This document shows positions 44,686 to 52,612 of a stretch of DNA of 64,000 nucleotides, in pieces (position 1 is the first letter of the stretch; each line of letters opens with the position of its first letter). The notes beneath the pieces are model-generated. The model had not been told where the DNA came from. It did no database searches and saw only the letters and a program-made list of their open reading frames with translations. The stretch is from an uncultured Methylibium sp. GTDB lineage: Bacteria > Pseudomonadota > Gammaproteobacteria > Burkholderiales > Burkholderiaceae_C. The DNA lies in NCBI RefSeq assembly GCF_902826655.1, contig NZ_CADEFR010000016.1, positions 1 to 64,000 of the forward strand. The letters run 5' to 3'. A program made the translations under genes and the position numbers.

Positions 44686-45129
44686 TCAGTAGGTCTTGTA
44701 CGGCAGGAACTTGCCGCTCATCGTGATCGACACGCGGTCGCCCGCCGGGTTCGGCTCGCGCTGCAGGTCCATCCTGAAGTCGATCGCCGACATGATCCCG
44801 TCGCCGAACTCCTCGTGGATCAGTTCCTTGAAGGTCGTGCCGTAGACGCTGACCAGCTCGTAGAAGCGGTAGATCAGCGGGTCGGTCGGCACGGGGGTCG
44901 GCAGGCTGCCCTTGTAGGGCACGACCATCAGCCACTTCTGCTCGGCGTCGCTCAGGCCGAAGATCTCGCCGACCACGCCGGCCTGCTGGGGCGTGAGCGT
45001 CATCTGGCCCAGGCAGGCCGCGGTGACCCACTCCTTGCTGAGGCCGACCTTGGCGGCCACGTCGGACCACTTGATGCCTTTGGCCACCTTGGCGGTGACG
45101 ATCTTCTCGGTGACTTCGATGCGGCTCAT
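44686..45129 (-). CDS. cynS: Cyanase (cyanate hydratase)
   Basis: CynS converts cyanate and bicarbonate to ammonia and CO2 via carbamate. The 147-residue protein has the N-terminal HTH-like domain and the catalytic set R88, E91 and S114 in LIYRFYELV and GIMSAIDF. Its ATG overlaps the stop of the ABC ATPase gene by 4 bp, so transport and degradation are coupled. Confidence 0.97.
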   Translation of the reverse strand: MSRIEVTEKIVTAKVAKGIKWSDVAAKVGLSKEWVTAACLGQMTLTPQQAGVVGEIFGLSDAEQKWLMVVPYKGSLPTPVPTDPLIYRFYELVSVYGTTFKELIHEEFGDGIMSAIDFRMDLQREPNPAGDRVSITMSGKFLPYKTY

Positions 45130-46040
45130 GCAATTCTCCTGAGGTTCGGGACGACGGGGGAGGCAGGTTCGGGCTCCGGGCCGGGGTCAAGCCCCGGCCG
45201 GACCTCGGGCGGGAAGGCCGGCGCGCGGCCGTGCGACAGGTCCTTGGATCGCGCCACCAGGAAGTCGACCAGGTGGTTGCGGATGCGGTAGTACTGCGGG
45301 TCGTGGTGCAGGCTCGCGCGTTGGCGACCCCCGTCACCGCGGCGCGGCATCGTGGTCACCACCACCTCGGCGATGCGCGCACCCGGGCCGTTGCTCATCA
45401 GCAGGATCTTGTCGGCCAGCAGGATCGCCTCGTCGACGTCGTGCGTGATCATGAAGACGGTCTGGTGCGTCTCGGCGCAGATGCGCAGCAGTTCGTCTTG
45501 AATGGTGCCGCGCGTCAGCGCGTCGAGCGCGCCGAAGGGCTCGTCGAGCAGCAGCATCTTGGGCTCGATCGCGAAGGCGCGCGCGATGCCGACCCGCTGC
45601 TTCATGCCGCCCGACAGCTGCGAGGGCTTCTTGTCGATCGCCCCGCCCAGGCCGACCAGGGCCACGTATTTCTCGACCTGGGCGTCGACCTGTGCCGCGC
45701 TCCAGTCCGGCCACTTGCTGCGCACCGCGAAGGCGATGTTGCGGCGCACCGTGAGCCAGGGCATCAGCGCATGGCCCTGGAACACCACGCCGCGCTCCAG
45801 GCTGGGGCCGGCGAGCTCGCGGTTGTCCATGAAGACATGGCCGACGCTCGCCGTCTCCAGCCCGGCCAGCACGTTGAGGATGGTGGTCTTGCCGCAGCCG
45901 CTGTGGCCGATGATGCAGACGAACTCGCCCCGGGCGATGCCGAAGTTGACGCTGTCGAAGACCGCCTCGGCCGTGCCCGGATAGGTCTTGGCCAGGCCCT
46001 CGACCTGCAGGAAGCGCTTGACCACGGTCTCAGTCGACAT
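45126..46040 (-). CDS. cynD: Nitrate/cyanate-type ABC transporter, ATP-binding subunit
   Basis: The 304-residue protein has Walker A GHSGCGKTT, signature LSGGMKQR, Walker B MLLLDEPFGALD and H-loop MITHDVDEA. It has an unusual Pro-rich tail of about 40 residues (PPEVRPGLDPGPEPEPASP). It overlaps the permease by 11 bp and cynS by 4 bp. Cyanate is the likely substrate because of cynS. Confidence 0.93.
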   Translation of the reverse strand: MSTETVVKRFLQVEGLAKTYPGTAEAVFDSVNFGIARGEFVCIIGHSGCGKTTILNVLAGLETASVGHVFMDNRELAGPSLERGVVFQGHALMPWLTVRRNIAFAVRSKWPDWSAAQVDAQVEKYVALVGLGGAIDKKPSQLSGGMKQRVGIARAFAIEPKMLLLDEPFGALDALTRGTIQDELLRICAETHQTVFMITHDVDEAILLADKILLMSNGPGARIAEVVVTTMPRRGDGGRQRASLHHDPQYYRIRNHLVDFLVARSKDLSHGRAPAFPPEVRPGLDPGPEPEPASPVVPNLRRIA

Positions 46041-46914
46041 AGGTCACCGCCTTCTGCGCGCGGGCGAACAGCAGGTCCAGCAGCATGCCGACGATGCCGA
46101 TCACCAGGATCGCGAAGATCACGTTGGCCAGCGAGAGGTTGTTCCACTCGTTCCACACGAAATAGCCGATGCCGGTGCCGCCGACCAGCATCTCGGCCGC
46201 GACGATCACCAGCCAGGCGATGCCCATGCTGATGCGCATGCCGGTCAGGATGGTGGGCGCCGCGGCCGGCAGGATCACCTGGAAGGCCTTGCGCAGCGGG
46301 CTCACCTCCAGCGTCCTGGCGACGTTCAGCCACTCGCGGCGCACGCCGGCCACGCCGAAGGCGGTGTTGATCAGCATCGGCCAGACCGAGCAGATGAAGA
46401 TCACGAAGATGCCGGAGATGCTGGAGTCCTTGATCGTGTACAGCGCCAGCGGCATCCAGGCCAGCGGCGAGATCGGCTTGAGCACCTGGATGAAGGGATC
46501 GAGCGCGCGGTAGACCAGCGGGCTCATGCCGATCAGGAAGCCCAGCGGGATCGCCACCGCCATCGCCAGGCCGAAGCCGAGCGCGACGCGCCCCAGCGAG
46601 TAGGCCAGCTGCAGGCCGATGCCCTTGTCGTTGGGGCCGTTGTCGTAGAAGGGCCGCGACAGGTGGTCGAGGACCTTGCTGCCCAGTTGCGCAGGCGTCG
46701 GAAAGCCCGACTTGCCCACAGCCGCCCCGGCCGCCTGCCCGGGGTCCTTGCCCATCAGCCGGGCGTACTCGATCTGCTCGGGCGTCATCGATGCGGCCGG
46801 CGCAGCGGCCACGGCGCCGCCGGTCGGCTGCGTCGCGATCTGCCACAGGCCCAGCAGCACCAGCAGCAGCAGCGCCGACAGCAGCCCCGCCTTGACGTTC
46901 AGGTTCGCGCTCAC
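46030..46914 (-). CDS. cynB: Nitrate/cyanate-type ABC transporter, permease
   Basis: The 294-residue protein has an N-terminal membrane segment, a periplasmic stretch, then five more segments with the EAA-like loop (EWLNVARTLEVSPLRKAFQVILPAAAPTIL). It belongs to the NrtB/SsuC/CynB family. Confidence 0.93.
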   Translation of the reverse strand: MSANLNVKAGLLSALLLLVLLGLWQIATQPTGGAVAAAPAASMTPEQIEYARLMGKDPGQAAGAAVGKSGFPTPAQLGSKVLDHLSRPFYDNGPNDKGIGLQLAYSLGRVALGFGLAMAVAIPLGFLIGMSPLVYRALDPFIQVLKPISPLAWMPLALYTIKDSSISGIFVIFICSVWPMLINTAFGVAGVRREWLNVARTLEVSPLRKAFQVILPAAAPTILTGMRISMGIAWLVIVAAEMLVGGTGIGYFVWNEWNNLSLANVIFAILVIGIVGMLLDLLFARAQKAVTYVD

Positions 46915-46972
46915 TGGACTACCCTTCGCGCCTCGCGCTGCGGGATGAGCGCTTGGGAGCGGCCCGGCGCGC

Positions 46973-48373
46973 TCATGTCCGCTTGATCGCGAAGCTCGCG
47001 AGGTAGGGCTCGGGCTTGTCGGCGTCGAACACCTTGCCCATGATCGTGAACTTGGGGTACGCGCCGTCGGGCACCTTCTGGTCCAGCTGCTTCATCGTCT
47101 TCTTCGCGTCGGTCAGCAGGAAGACCTTCTCGGCGATCTGCTTGTAGTTGACCTCGCCCTTCACGTAGCCCCAGCGCTTCATCTGGGTGAGGATCCACAC
47201 CGCCATCGACTGCCAGGGGATGGGGTCGAAGTCGGCCCGGTCGGGCACGTTCTTCACGCCGCCCAGGCCGTCGGCGAACTTGCCGGTCAGCACCTGCGCC
47301 ACCACCGTCTCCGGCTGGTTCAGGTAGGCCTGGGGCGAGATCACCTTGGCGATCAGCTCGCGGTTCTCGGGCTTGCGCGCCATCGCGGCTGCGGTCAGCA
47401 CGGCGCGGTAGAGCGCGGCGAAGGTGTTGGGGTTCTGCTGGATGAACTCGGTGCTGGTGCCGAAGGCGCAGCAGGGGTGGCCGTTCCACAACTCCCTGGT
47501 CAGCAGGTGGATGAAGCCGACTTCCTCGAACACCGCGCGCTGGTTGAAGGGGTCCGGGCCCAGGAAGCCGTCGATGTTGCCGGCGCGCAGGTTGGCCACC
47601 ATCTCGGGCGGCGGCACGACGCGGATCTGGATGTCGCGGTCCGGGTCCAGCCCGGCTTCCGCCACGTAGTAGCGCAGCAGGAAGTTGTGCATCGAGTACT
47701 CGAACGGCACCGCGAACTTGAAGCCCTTCCAGTCTTTCGGGTCGCGCTTGTCCTTGTGCTTCGTCGCCAGCGTGATCGCCTGGCCGTTGGTGTTCTGGAT
47801 CGTCGCGACGTTCATGGCCACCGGGTTGGAGCCGACGCCCAGGCTGATCGCCAGCGGCATCGGCGACAGGAAGTGCGTCGCGTCGTACTCCTTGTTGATC
47901 ATCTTGTCGCGGATCAGCGCCCAGCCCGCCGTCTTGACGACCTGCACGCTCAGGCCCTGCTTCTCGTAGAAGCCCAGCGGGTGGGCCATGATCAGCGGGG
48001 TGGCGCAGGTGATCGGGATGAAGCCGATCTTCAGGTCCTTCTTCTCCAGCGCCCCCTTGTCCTGCGCCATCGCCTGCAGCGGCGCGATCGGCAGCACGCT
48101 GGCGATCGCCGCCATCGCCGTGTTCCGGCCGACGGCGCGCAGGAAGCGCCGGCGCAGTGCGTCCTGCGGGAACAGCGCCTTGACCAGCGTGGCCTCGATG
48201 AAGTCGCGCGAGTAGTCCTCGAAGTCGGCCTGCTCCGAACGCGCCCGCAGCACCGTGGCCGCGTCGCCGGCCGACAGCTCGCGCTGGTGGTCGGCCAGCG
48301 TGTGGTCGCGGCCGCAGCTGCACTTCATCGCGAGCGGCCGGTCGGCGTCGTAGGGGTCGAAGTAGCGGGTCAT
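46973..48373 (-). CDS. cynA: CmpA/NrtA-type ABC substrate-binding protein, Tat-exported
   Basis: The 466-residue protein carries a twin-arginine signal, RRRFLR at 74-79 followed by a hydrophobic stretch ending AMA-Q (about 103). Before it lies an odd cytoplasmic extension with KCSCGRDH near residue 17-24 and His/Asp residues that could bind metal or a cluster. The binding domain starts KDLKIGFIPITCATPLIMAHPLGF, as in NrtA/CmpA. AAGGAG precedes the ATG. A TGTAGGGC palindrome lies 75 bp upstream. Confidence 0.92.
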   Translation of the reverse strand: MTRYFDPYDADRPLAMKCSCGRDHTLADHQRELSAGDAATVLRARSEQADFEDYSRDFIEATLVKALFPQDALRRRFLRAVGRNTAMAAIASVLPIAPLQAMAQDKGALEKKDLKIGFIPITCATPLIMAHPLGFYEKQGLSVQVVKTAGWALIRDKMINKEYDATHFLSPMPLAISLGVGSNPVAMNVATIQNTNGQAITLATKHKDKRDPKDWKGFKFAVPFEYSMHNFLLRYYVAEAGLDPDRDIQIRVVPPPEMVANLRAGNIDGFLGPDPFNQRAVFEEVGFIHLLTRELWNGHPCCAFGTSTEFIQQNPNTFAALYRAVLTAAAMARKPENRELIAKVISPQAYLNQPETVVAQVLTGKFADGLGGVKNVPDRADFDPIPWQSMAVWILTQMKRWGYVKGEVNYKQIAEKVFLLTDAKKTMKQLDQKVPDGAYPKFTIMGKVFDADKPEPYLASFAIKRT

Positions 48374-48447
48374 CGGGACTCTCCTTGCTTGGGACTCAGC
48401 TTAGGGACGGGGGGCGCGCGGCGGTATCGCGGCGTCCGGCTTTCGCG

Positions 48448-48465
48448 TGTAGGGCCAGCCCTACA
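48448..48465. promoter_or_regulatory. 18-bp palindrome TGTAGGGC-CA-GCCCTACA
   Basis: The inverted repeat is perfect, with a 2-bp centre, between the response regulator stop and cynA. The loop is too small for a terminator. This form is typical of NarL/LuxR-type response regulator sites, so it probably links the two-component system to the cyanate operon. Confidence 0.65.
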
Positions 48466-48480
48466 AGACCGGCCGCCGGC

Positions 48481-49146
48481 TCAGACCGACGTCAGGTCGG
48501 CGCGCACCGCGTAGAGCGCCAGCTCGACGTCGTTGCGCGCGCCGGTCTTCTCGAGGATGCGGGCGCGGTAGGTGCTGACGGTGTTGCTGGACAGCGAGAG
48601 CGACTCGGCGATCTCGCCGACGCTCGAGCCCTGGCTGAGCATGCGGAAGACCTGCCACTCGCGGTGCGACAGCCGCTCGTGCAGCGGCTGCTCGGGCGCG
48701 ACGCCGGGGCGGATGGTCGCCGCCAGCTGCTCGGCCACCGCCGGCGTGATGAAGAGCCGGCCCACGGCGACCTGGCGGATCGCCGCGATCATCTGCTCGG
48801 AGTCGGCGCTCTTGTTCAGGTAGCCGGCCGCGCCCAGCTTGAGGCTGCGCACCGCGTACTGCTTGTCGGGGTAGGTGGACAGCATCAGCACCGGCAGCTT
48901 CGGAAACTCGGTCTTCAGCTGGCGCAGCACGTCCAGGCCGTCGCGCTGCGGCATCGCGATGTCCATCAGCACCACGTCGATGGGGGCGATCGCCGAACCC
49001 GGCGTGCGCGAGGCCCGCACCTGGCGCAGCGCCTCGGGGCCGCAGTCGGCCTCGCCGGCCAGCGCGATGTCGGCGGCGTCGGCGAGCATCTGCTTGATGC
49101 CCTGGCGCACGATCTGGTGGTCGTCGCAGACCAGCACCTGGATCAC
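48481..49146 (-). CDS. NarL/LuxR-family response regulator
   Basis: The protein has 221 residues. The receiver has DD at 8-9, phospho-Asp D62 in VVLMDIAMP and Lys in NKSAD. The C-terminal LuxR HTH reads LSHREWQVFRMLSQGSSVGEIAESL. Start GTG overlaps the kinase stop as GTGA, with GGGGAG upstream. It probably regulates the downstream transporter/cyanase operon. Confidence 0.92.
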   Translation of the reverse strand: MIQVLVCDDHQIVRQGIKQMLADAADIALAGEADCGPEALRQVRASRTPGSAIAPIDVVLMDIAMPQRDGLDVLRQLKTEFPKLPVLMLSTYPDKQYAVRSLKLGAAGYLNKSADSEQMIAAIRQVAVGRLFITPAVAEQLAATIRPGVAPEQPLHERLSHREWQVFRMLSQGSSVGEIAESLSLSSNTVSTYRARILEKTGARNDVELALYAVRADLTSV

Positions 49147-50318
49147 GGCGCGCTCCCCTCGTGCAGCGGCACCTGCAACGGCATCTGCAGCCGCACCACC
49201 GTGCCGGCGCCCGGCGCGCCGTCGATCGCGAGGCGCCCGCCGAACTGCGCGGCGCGCTCGCGCATGCCCATCACGCCGTAGCTGCGCGACGCGTTCAGCG
49301 CCTCGGGCGTGGCGCCGACGCCGTCGTCGCGCAGCTCGACGTAGAGCGCCGGGTCGGGCGGATCGTCGACGGTGATGCGGATCTCCAGGCGCCGCGCCTG
49401 CGCATGGCGCGCCACGTTGGACAGCATCTCCTGGAAGATGCGGAACACCGCGATCGCACGGCCGCCCTCCGGCGGGGCGACGCCGGCGGCGACGTGCACG
49501 CGCAGGTCGACCTCGATCTCGCTGGCGCTGGCCGCGAACTCCTGGGCCTGCCACTCCAGCGCGGCCCACAGACCCTGGTGGTCCAGGATGCTGGGGCGCA
49601 GGTCGGTGATGATGCGGCCGACGTTGTCGACCGCGCGGTCGATCAGGCCGCCCATGCCCTGGCACTTGCACTGCAGCTCGGGCTTGTCGGCGACGCGCTT
49701 GCCCAGCCAGCCGACGTCCAGCTTCAGCGCCACCAGCAGCGAGCCGAGCTCGTCGTGGATCTCGCGCGCGATGCGGGTGCGCTCGGTCTCGCGCACCGTC
49801 TCCAGGTGCGCGGCCAGCTCGCGCAGCTGGCGCGTGCGTTCCTCGACGCGCGCCTCCAGCTGCGCGTTGATGCCGCGCAGCAGCGCCCAGGCCTCCTTGC
49901 GCCGCGAGATGTCGACGAAGGTCGCGACGGCGCCGGTGGTCACCGGGCCGTCGGGCGTCTGCTCGACGATGGGGTGCGAGGAGTACTCGGCGGCGAAGGA
50001 GCTGCCGTCCTTGCGCCACAGCACCTCGTCGTCGATGCGGCAGGGCAGGCCCTGGCGGAAGGCGGCGAAGATCGGGCAGTCGCTCTCGGGGTAGTGGCGG
50101 CCGTCCGGGTGGCTGTGATGGATGAGCGCGTGCATGTTCCGCTGCAGCACCTCGGCCGGCGCGTAGCCCAGCATCTGCGCGCCGGCGCGATTGATGAAGA
50201 CGCAGCGGCCGTCCATGTCGACGCCGAACATGCCTTCGCCGGTCGACTCCAGCAGCAGCGCGAGCCGCTCGCGCGAGTCCGGCGCGGCGAGAGGGGCGAT
50301 GGCGGCGGACGGGCGCAT
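49143..50318 (-). CDS. PAS-domain sensor histidine kinase (NarX-like type)
   Basis: The 391-residue cytoplasmic protein has a PAS domain (about 20-145, GMFGVDMDGRCVFINRAGAQMLGY), a coiled coil, HisKA_3 with ERTRIAREIHDELGSLL (phospho-His), and HATPase ELRDDGVGATPE. It lacks membrane segments. Cys residues in the PAS part (SDCPIFAAF, CKCQG) might sense ligand or redox; that is speculation. The signal is unknown. Confidence 0.9.
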   Translation of the reverse strand: MRPSAAIAPLAAPDSRERLALLLESTGEGMFGVDMDGRCVFINRAGAQMLGYAPAEVLQRNMHALIHHSHPDGRHYPESDCPIFAAFRQGLPCRIDDEVLWRKDGSSFAAEYSSHPIVEQTPDGPVTTGAVATFVDISRRKEAWALLRGINAQLEARVEERTRQLRELAAHLETVRETERTRIAREIHDELGSLLVALKLDVGWLGKRVADKPELQCKCQGMGGLIDRAVDNVGRIITDLRPSILDHQGLWAALEWQAQEFAASASEIEVDLRVHVAAGVAPPEGGRAIAVFRIFQEMLSNVARHAQARRLEIRITVDDPPDPALYVELRDDGVGATPEALNASRSYGVMGMRERAAQFGGRLAIDGAPGAGTVVRLQMPLQVPLHEGSAP

Positions 50319-50402
50319 GCGCAGTCCGCGCAAGCCCCATGCCGGGACGCGGGCGCGCCCATCGCCCGGGCGCGCTCCATCCCGGGGCGCTTGCGCCCCG
50401 CG

Positions 50403-51119
50403 CTAGGGCGCCGTGACCCGCATCTGCACGACGACGCGCCGCTCGCTCGCCGACTCGCGCGTCGAGGCCACGCCGCGCTCGCGCGCCTGGGCCTGCTCGC
50501 CCGAGCTGGCGATCGTCACCCACTGGCCCAGCGGGATCTGCAGCGTCGTCAGCACATCGGCCCGCGACACGCTGCCCTCGGGCTGCGGCCGGCCGTCGAA
50601 CTGGTAGCGCGAGGGGATGCCGCCCGAGGCCATCTGCGAGGCCTCGCTGCGCACCTCGACCGTCACCGGCGCGTCGCCGCCGGGCCAGCGCGGCTGGACG
50701 ACGAAGCCGCGGCCGGTCTCGACCAGCTGGCTGCCGGCGATCACCGCCGGGCCCTGCGGCGTCCAGACCCACTGCAGCCACTGCATCGGCACGCTGGCGC
50801 CGATGCGGATCGACCCCTGGCCGCCGTTGATCACGCGCAGCTGCTGCGCACTGCCGAGCGTCGAACCGCCGCTGCGCGACTCCAGCGTCACGCCGGCGCG
50901 CGCCGACACCTGCCCATCCGGACCGACGGTGACCGCAGCGCTGCGCAGGCCGGCAGCGCTGGCGTCGAAGGACGACTCGTCGCCCTGGCGCAGCTCGACC
51001 AGCAGGTTGCGCAGCGGCAGCCCGCGCGCGGCCGGGGCCTGCGCGAAGCCCCGCGTCGACAGCGCGATCGAGGCGGCGAACAGCAGCGCCCGGCGGCGCG
51101 ACGGGAGGGCTCGGATCAT
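50403..51119 (-). CDS. Exported protein, secretin-like short domain
   Basis: The 238-residue protein has a signal peptide (MIRALPSRRRALLFAASIAL... cleavage near FAQ). The mature part is all beta in style, with VINGGQGSIRIGASVP recalling the short domain of secretin-like proteins. No partner secretion genes are in the window. The role is unknown. Confidence 0.7.
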   Translation of the reverse strand: MIRALPSRRRALLFAASIALSTRGFAQAPAARGLPLRNLLVELRQGDESSFDASAAGLRSAAVTVGPDGQVSARAGVTLESRSGGSTLGSAQQLRVINGGQGSIRIGASVPMQWLQWVWTPQGPAVIAGSQLVETGRGFVVQPRWPGGDAPVTVEVRSEASQMASGGIPSRYQFDGRPQPEGSVSRADVLTTLQIPLGQWVTIASSGEQAQARERGVASTRESASERRVVVQMRVTAP

Positions 51120-51216
51120 GTCCGACAGCTTAGCGGCTCGGGAGTCGGCGTCGCGACAGCACCCGCCCGGCGGTGGGTGCAAAGGCGGCGAAGGAATCCG
51201 GCGTGACCGCGGTGCC

Positions 51217-51810
51217 TCAGGACTCGCGCGAGGACGCCGCGTCGCCCAGCACCACGCCCATGCCCAGGCCGCCCGCGGCCGCGCCGCCGCCCATGCCGCC
51301 ACCGCCTCCCGCGCCTGCGGCCCCGCCGCGGCCTCCGCCGCCGGCGCCGCCGCGCGAGTCGCCGTCGCGGCCGCCGCGAACCGTGCGGCTGGGGCCGGAC
51401 GGCGGCAGGCTCAGGCTGTCGGGGATCGGATCCAGGCCCAGCTGGACCCGCAGGTCGGCGCGCAGCGACTCGACCAGCGGCTGGGTCTCGACATGCTCGC
51501 CGGCCAGCAGCGCCCGCGCGCAACCCGCCGCCAGCTCCACCTGCGGCAGCGAGCCGAAGAGCACGATGTCGGCGAGCGCCTCCTCGAGCTGCCCGTGGTC
51601 GCCGCCGGCCGCGGCCGGCGAGAACGACCCGGCCAGCGCCCGGTAGGCCGCGACCAGCGACTTCAGGCGCTCGGTCTCCTGCCGGTTCTCGCGCTGGCGC
51701 TGCGTCTGCACGCGCTGCATGACGAAGACGCGCAGCGCCAGCAGCACCACCGCGACCACCAGCGAGGCGATCAGCGTCAGCGTGAAGGGTCCGAGATCGA
51801 GGTTGCGCAT
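51217..51810 (-). CDS. Single-TM protein with Gly-rich tail
   Basis: The 197-residue protein has an N-terminal membrane segment (about 8-30), a helical domain that reads like a paralogue-rich Burkholderiales family of unknown role (LKSLVAAYRALAGSFSP), and a very Gly-rich C-terminus (about 150-185). The repeat-rich tail is probably disordered. Confidence 0.65.
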   Translation of the reverse strand: MRNLDLGPFTLTLIASLVVAVVLLALRVFVMQRVQTQRQRENRQETERLKSLVAAYRALAGSFSPAAAGGDHGQLEEALADIVLFGSLPQVELAAGCARALLAGEHVETQPLVESLRADLRVQLGLDPIPDSLSLPPSGPSRTVRGGRDGDSRGGAGGGGRGGAAGAGGGGGMGGGAAAGGLGMGVVLGDAASSRES

Positions 51811-51832
51811 GGGACGGAGTGTGCCCTCGGCC

Positions 51833-52420
51833 TCAACGCACGCCGGCCCGGGCCAGGTGTCCGAGCGGCAGCGCCGCGCCGGCCTTCACCTCGCCGAGCG
51901 AGAAGCTGGTGTGGATGTCCTTCACGTTGGGCAGGTTCAGCAGCGTCTCCAGCGAGAAGCGCGAGAAGGCATCGAGGTCGGTCGCCATGACCTGCAGCTC
52001 GAAGGTGCCCGAGCCGCTGATGTAGTGGCAGGCGATGACCTCGGGCAGCTTGCGGATCGCGTCCTCGAGCGCGCGCGTCGTGCTGCCGGTGTTGCGGTCG
52101 GCGTCCACGCGCACGAAGGCCAGCACGCCCAGGCCGATCCTGTGGCGGTCGATGTCGGCGCGGTAGCCGCGGATGTAGCGCTGCTCTTCCAGCCACTTGA
52201 CGCGCCGCCAGGTCGGCGCCGGCGACAGGCCGATGCGGCTGGCGAGTTCGGCGTTGCTCAGGCGCGCATCCTGCTGCAGCTCGGCGAGGATCGCGATGTC
52301 GTAGCGGTCGAGCGCGCTGCCGTGCGGAGCCGCGGCGTCGTCGCCGGGCTCCGCCGGCTGCGGCCGGACCGCGCCGCGCGACACCCGGGTTTGCCCTGAA
52401 GTCTGTTTTCTCGATGGCAT
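51833..52420 (-). CDS. Lrp/AsnC-family regulator
   Basis: The protein has 195 residues. A 45-residue polar N-terminal extension precedes the HTH (LDRYDIAILAELQQDARLSNAELASRIGLS), then the RAM domain (VIACHYISGSGTFELQV). It is divergent from the indolepyruvate oxidoreductase gene, which it probably controls in response to an amino acid. ATG at 52420 was chosen; longer frames upstream look non-coding. Confidence 0.9.
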   Translation of the reverse strand: MPSRKQTSGQTRVSRGAVRPQPAEPGDDAAAPHGSALDRYDIAILAELQQDARLSNAELASRIGLSPAPTWRRVKWLEEQRYIRGYRADIDRHRIGLGVLAFVRVDADRNTGSTTRALEDAIRKLPEVIACHYISGSGTFELQVMATDLDAFSRFSLETLLNLPNVKDIHTSFSLGEVKAGAALPLGHLARAGVR

Positions 52421-52612
52421 TTGCTTGCTCGAGCGCTGTTTTGAGAAACACCCTTGCGCGAAGCATGCTCCAGAAGGCATAGAAAGAAAAGACATGCCGG
52501 CCCGCATTGCCTACACTGCGGCGCATCCCCACCGGGTCCTGCGCCGGCACGCGCCCGCCACAAGCGAGTGCGTGCCGCGCACCCTCAAGCCCCAGGCAGG
52601 AGCCTTGACGCC

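Noticed and set aside
50341-50400. GC-rich inverted repeats before the histidine kinase as an operator
   Set aside because: Several overlapping GC-only stems, including GGGGCGC/GCGCCCC, are expected by chance in this composition and may simply end the upstream transcript.
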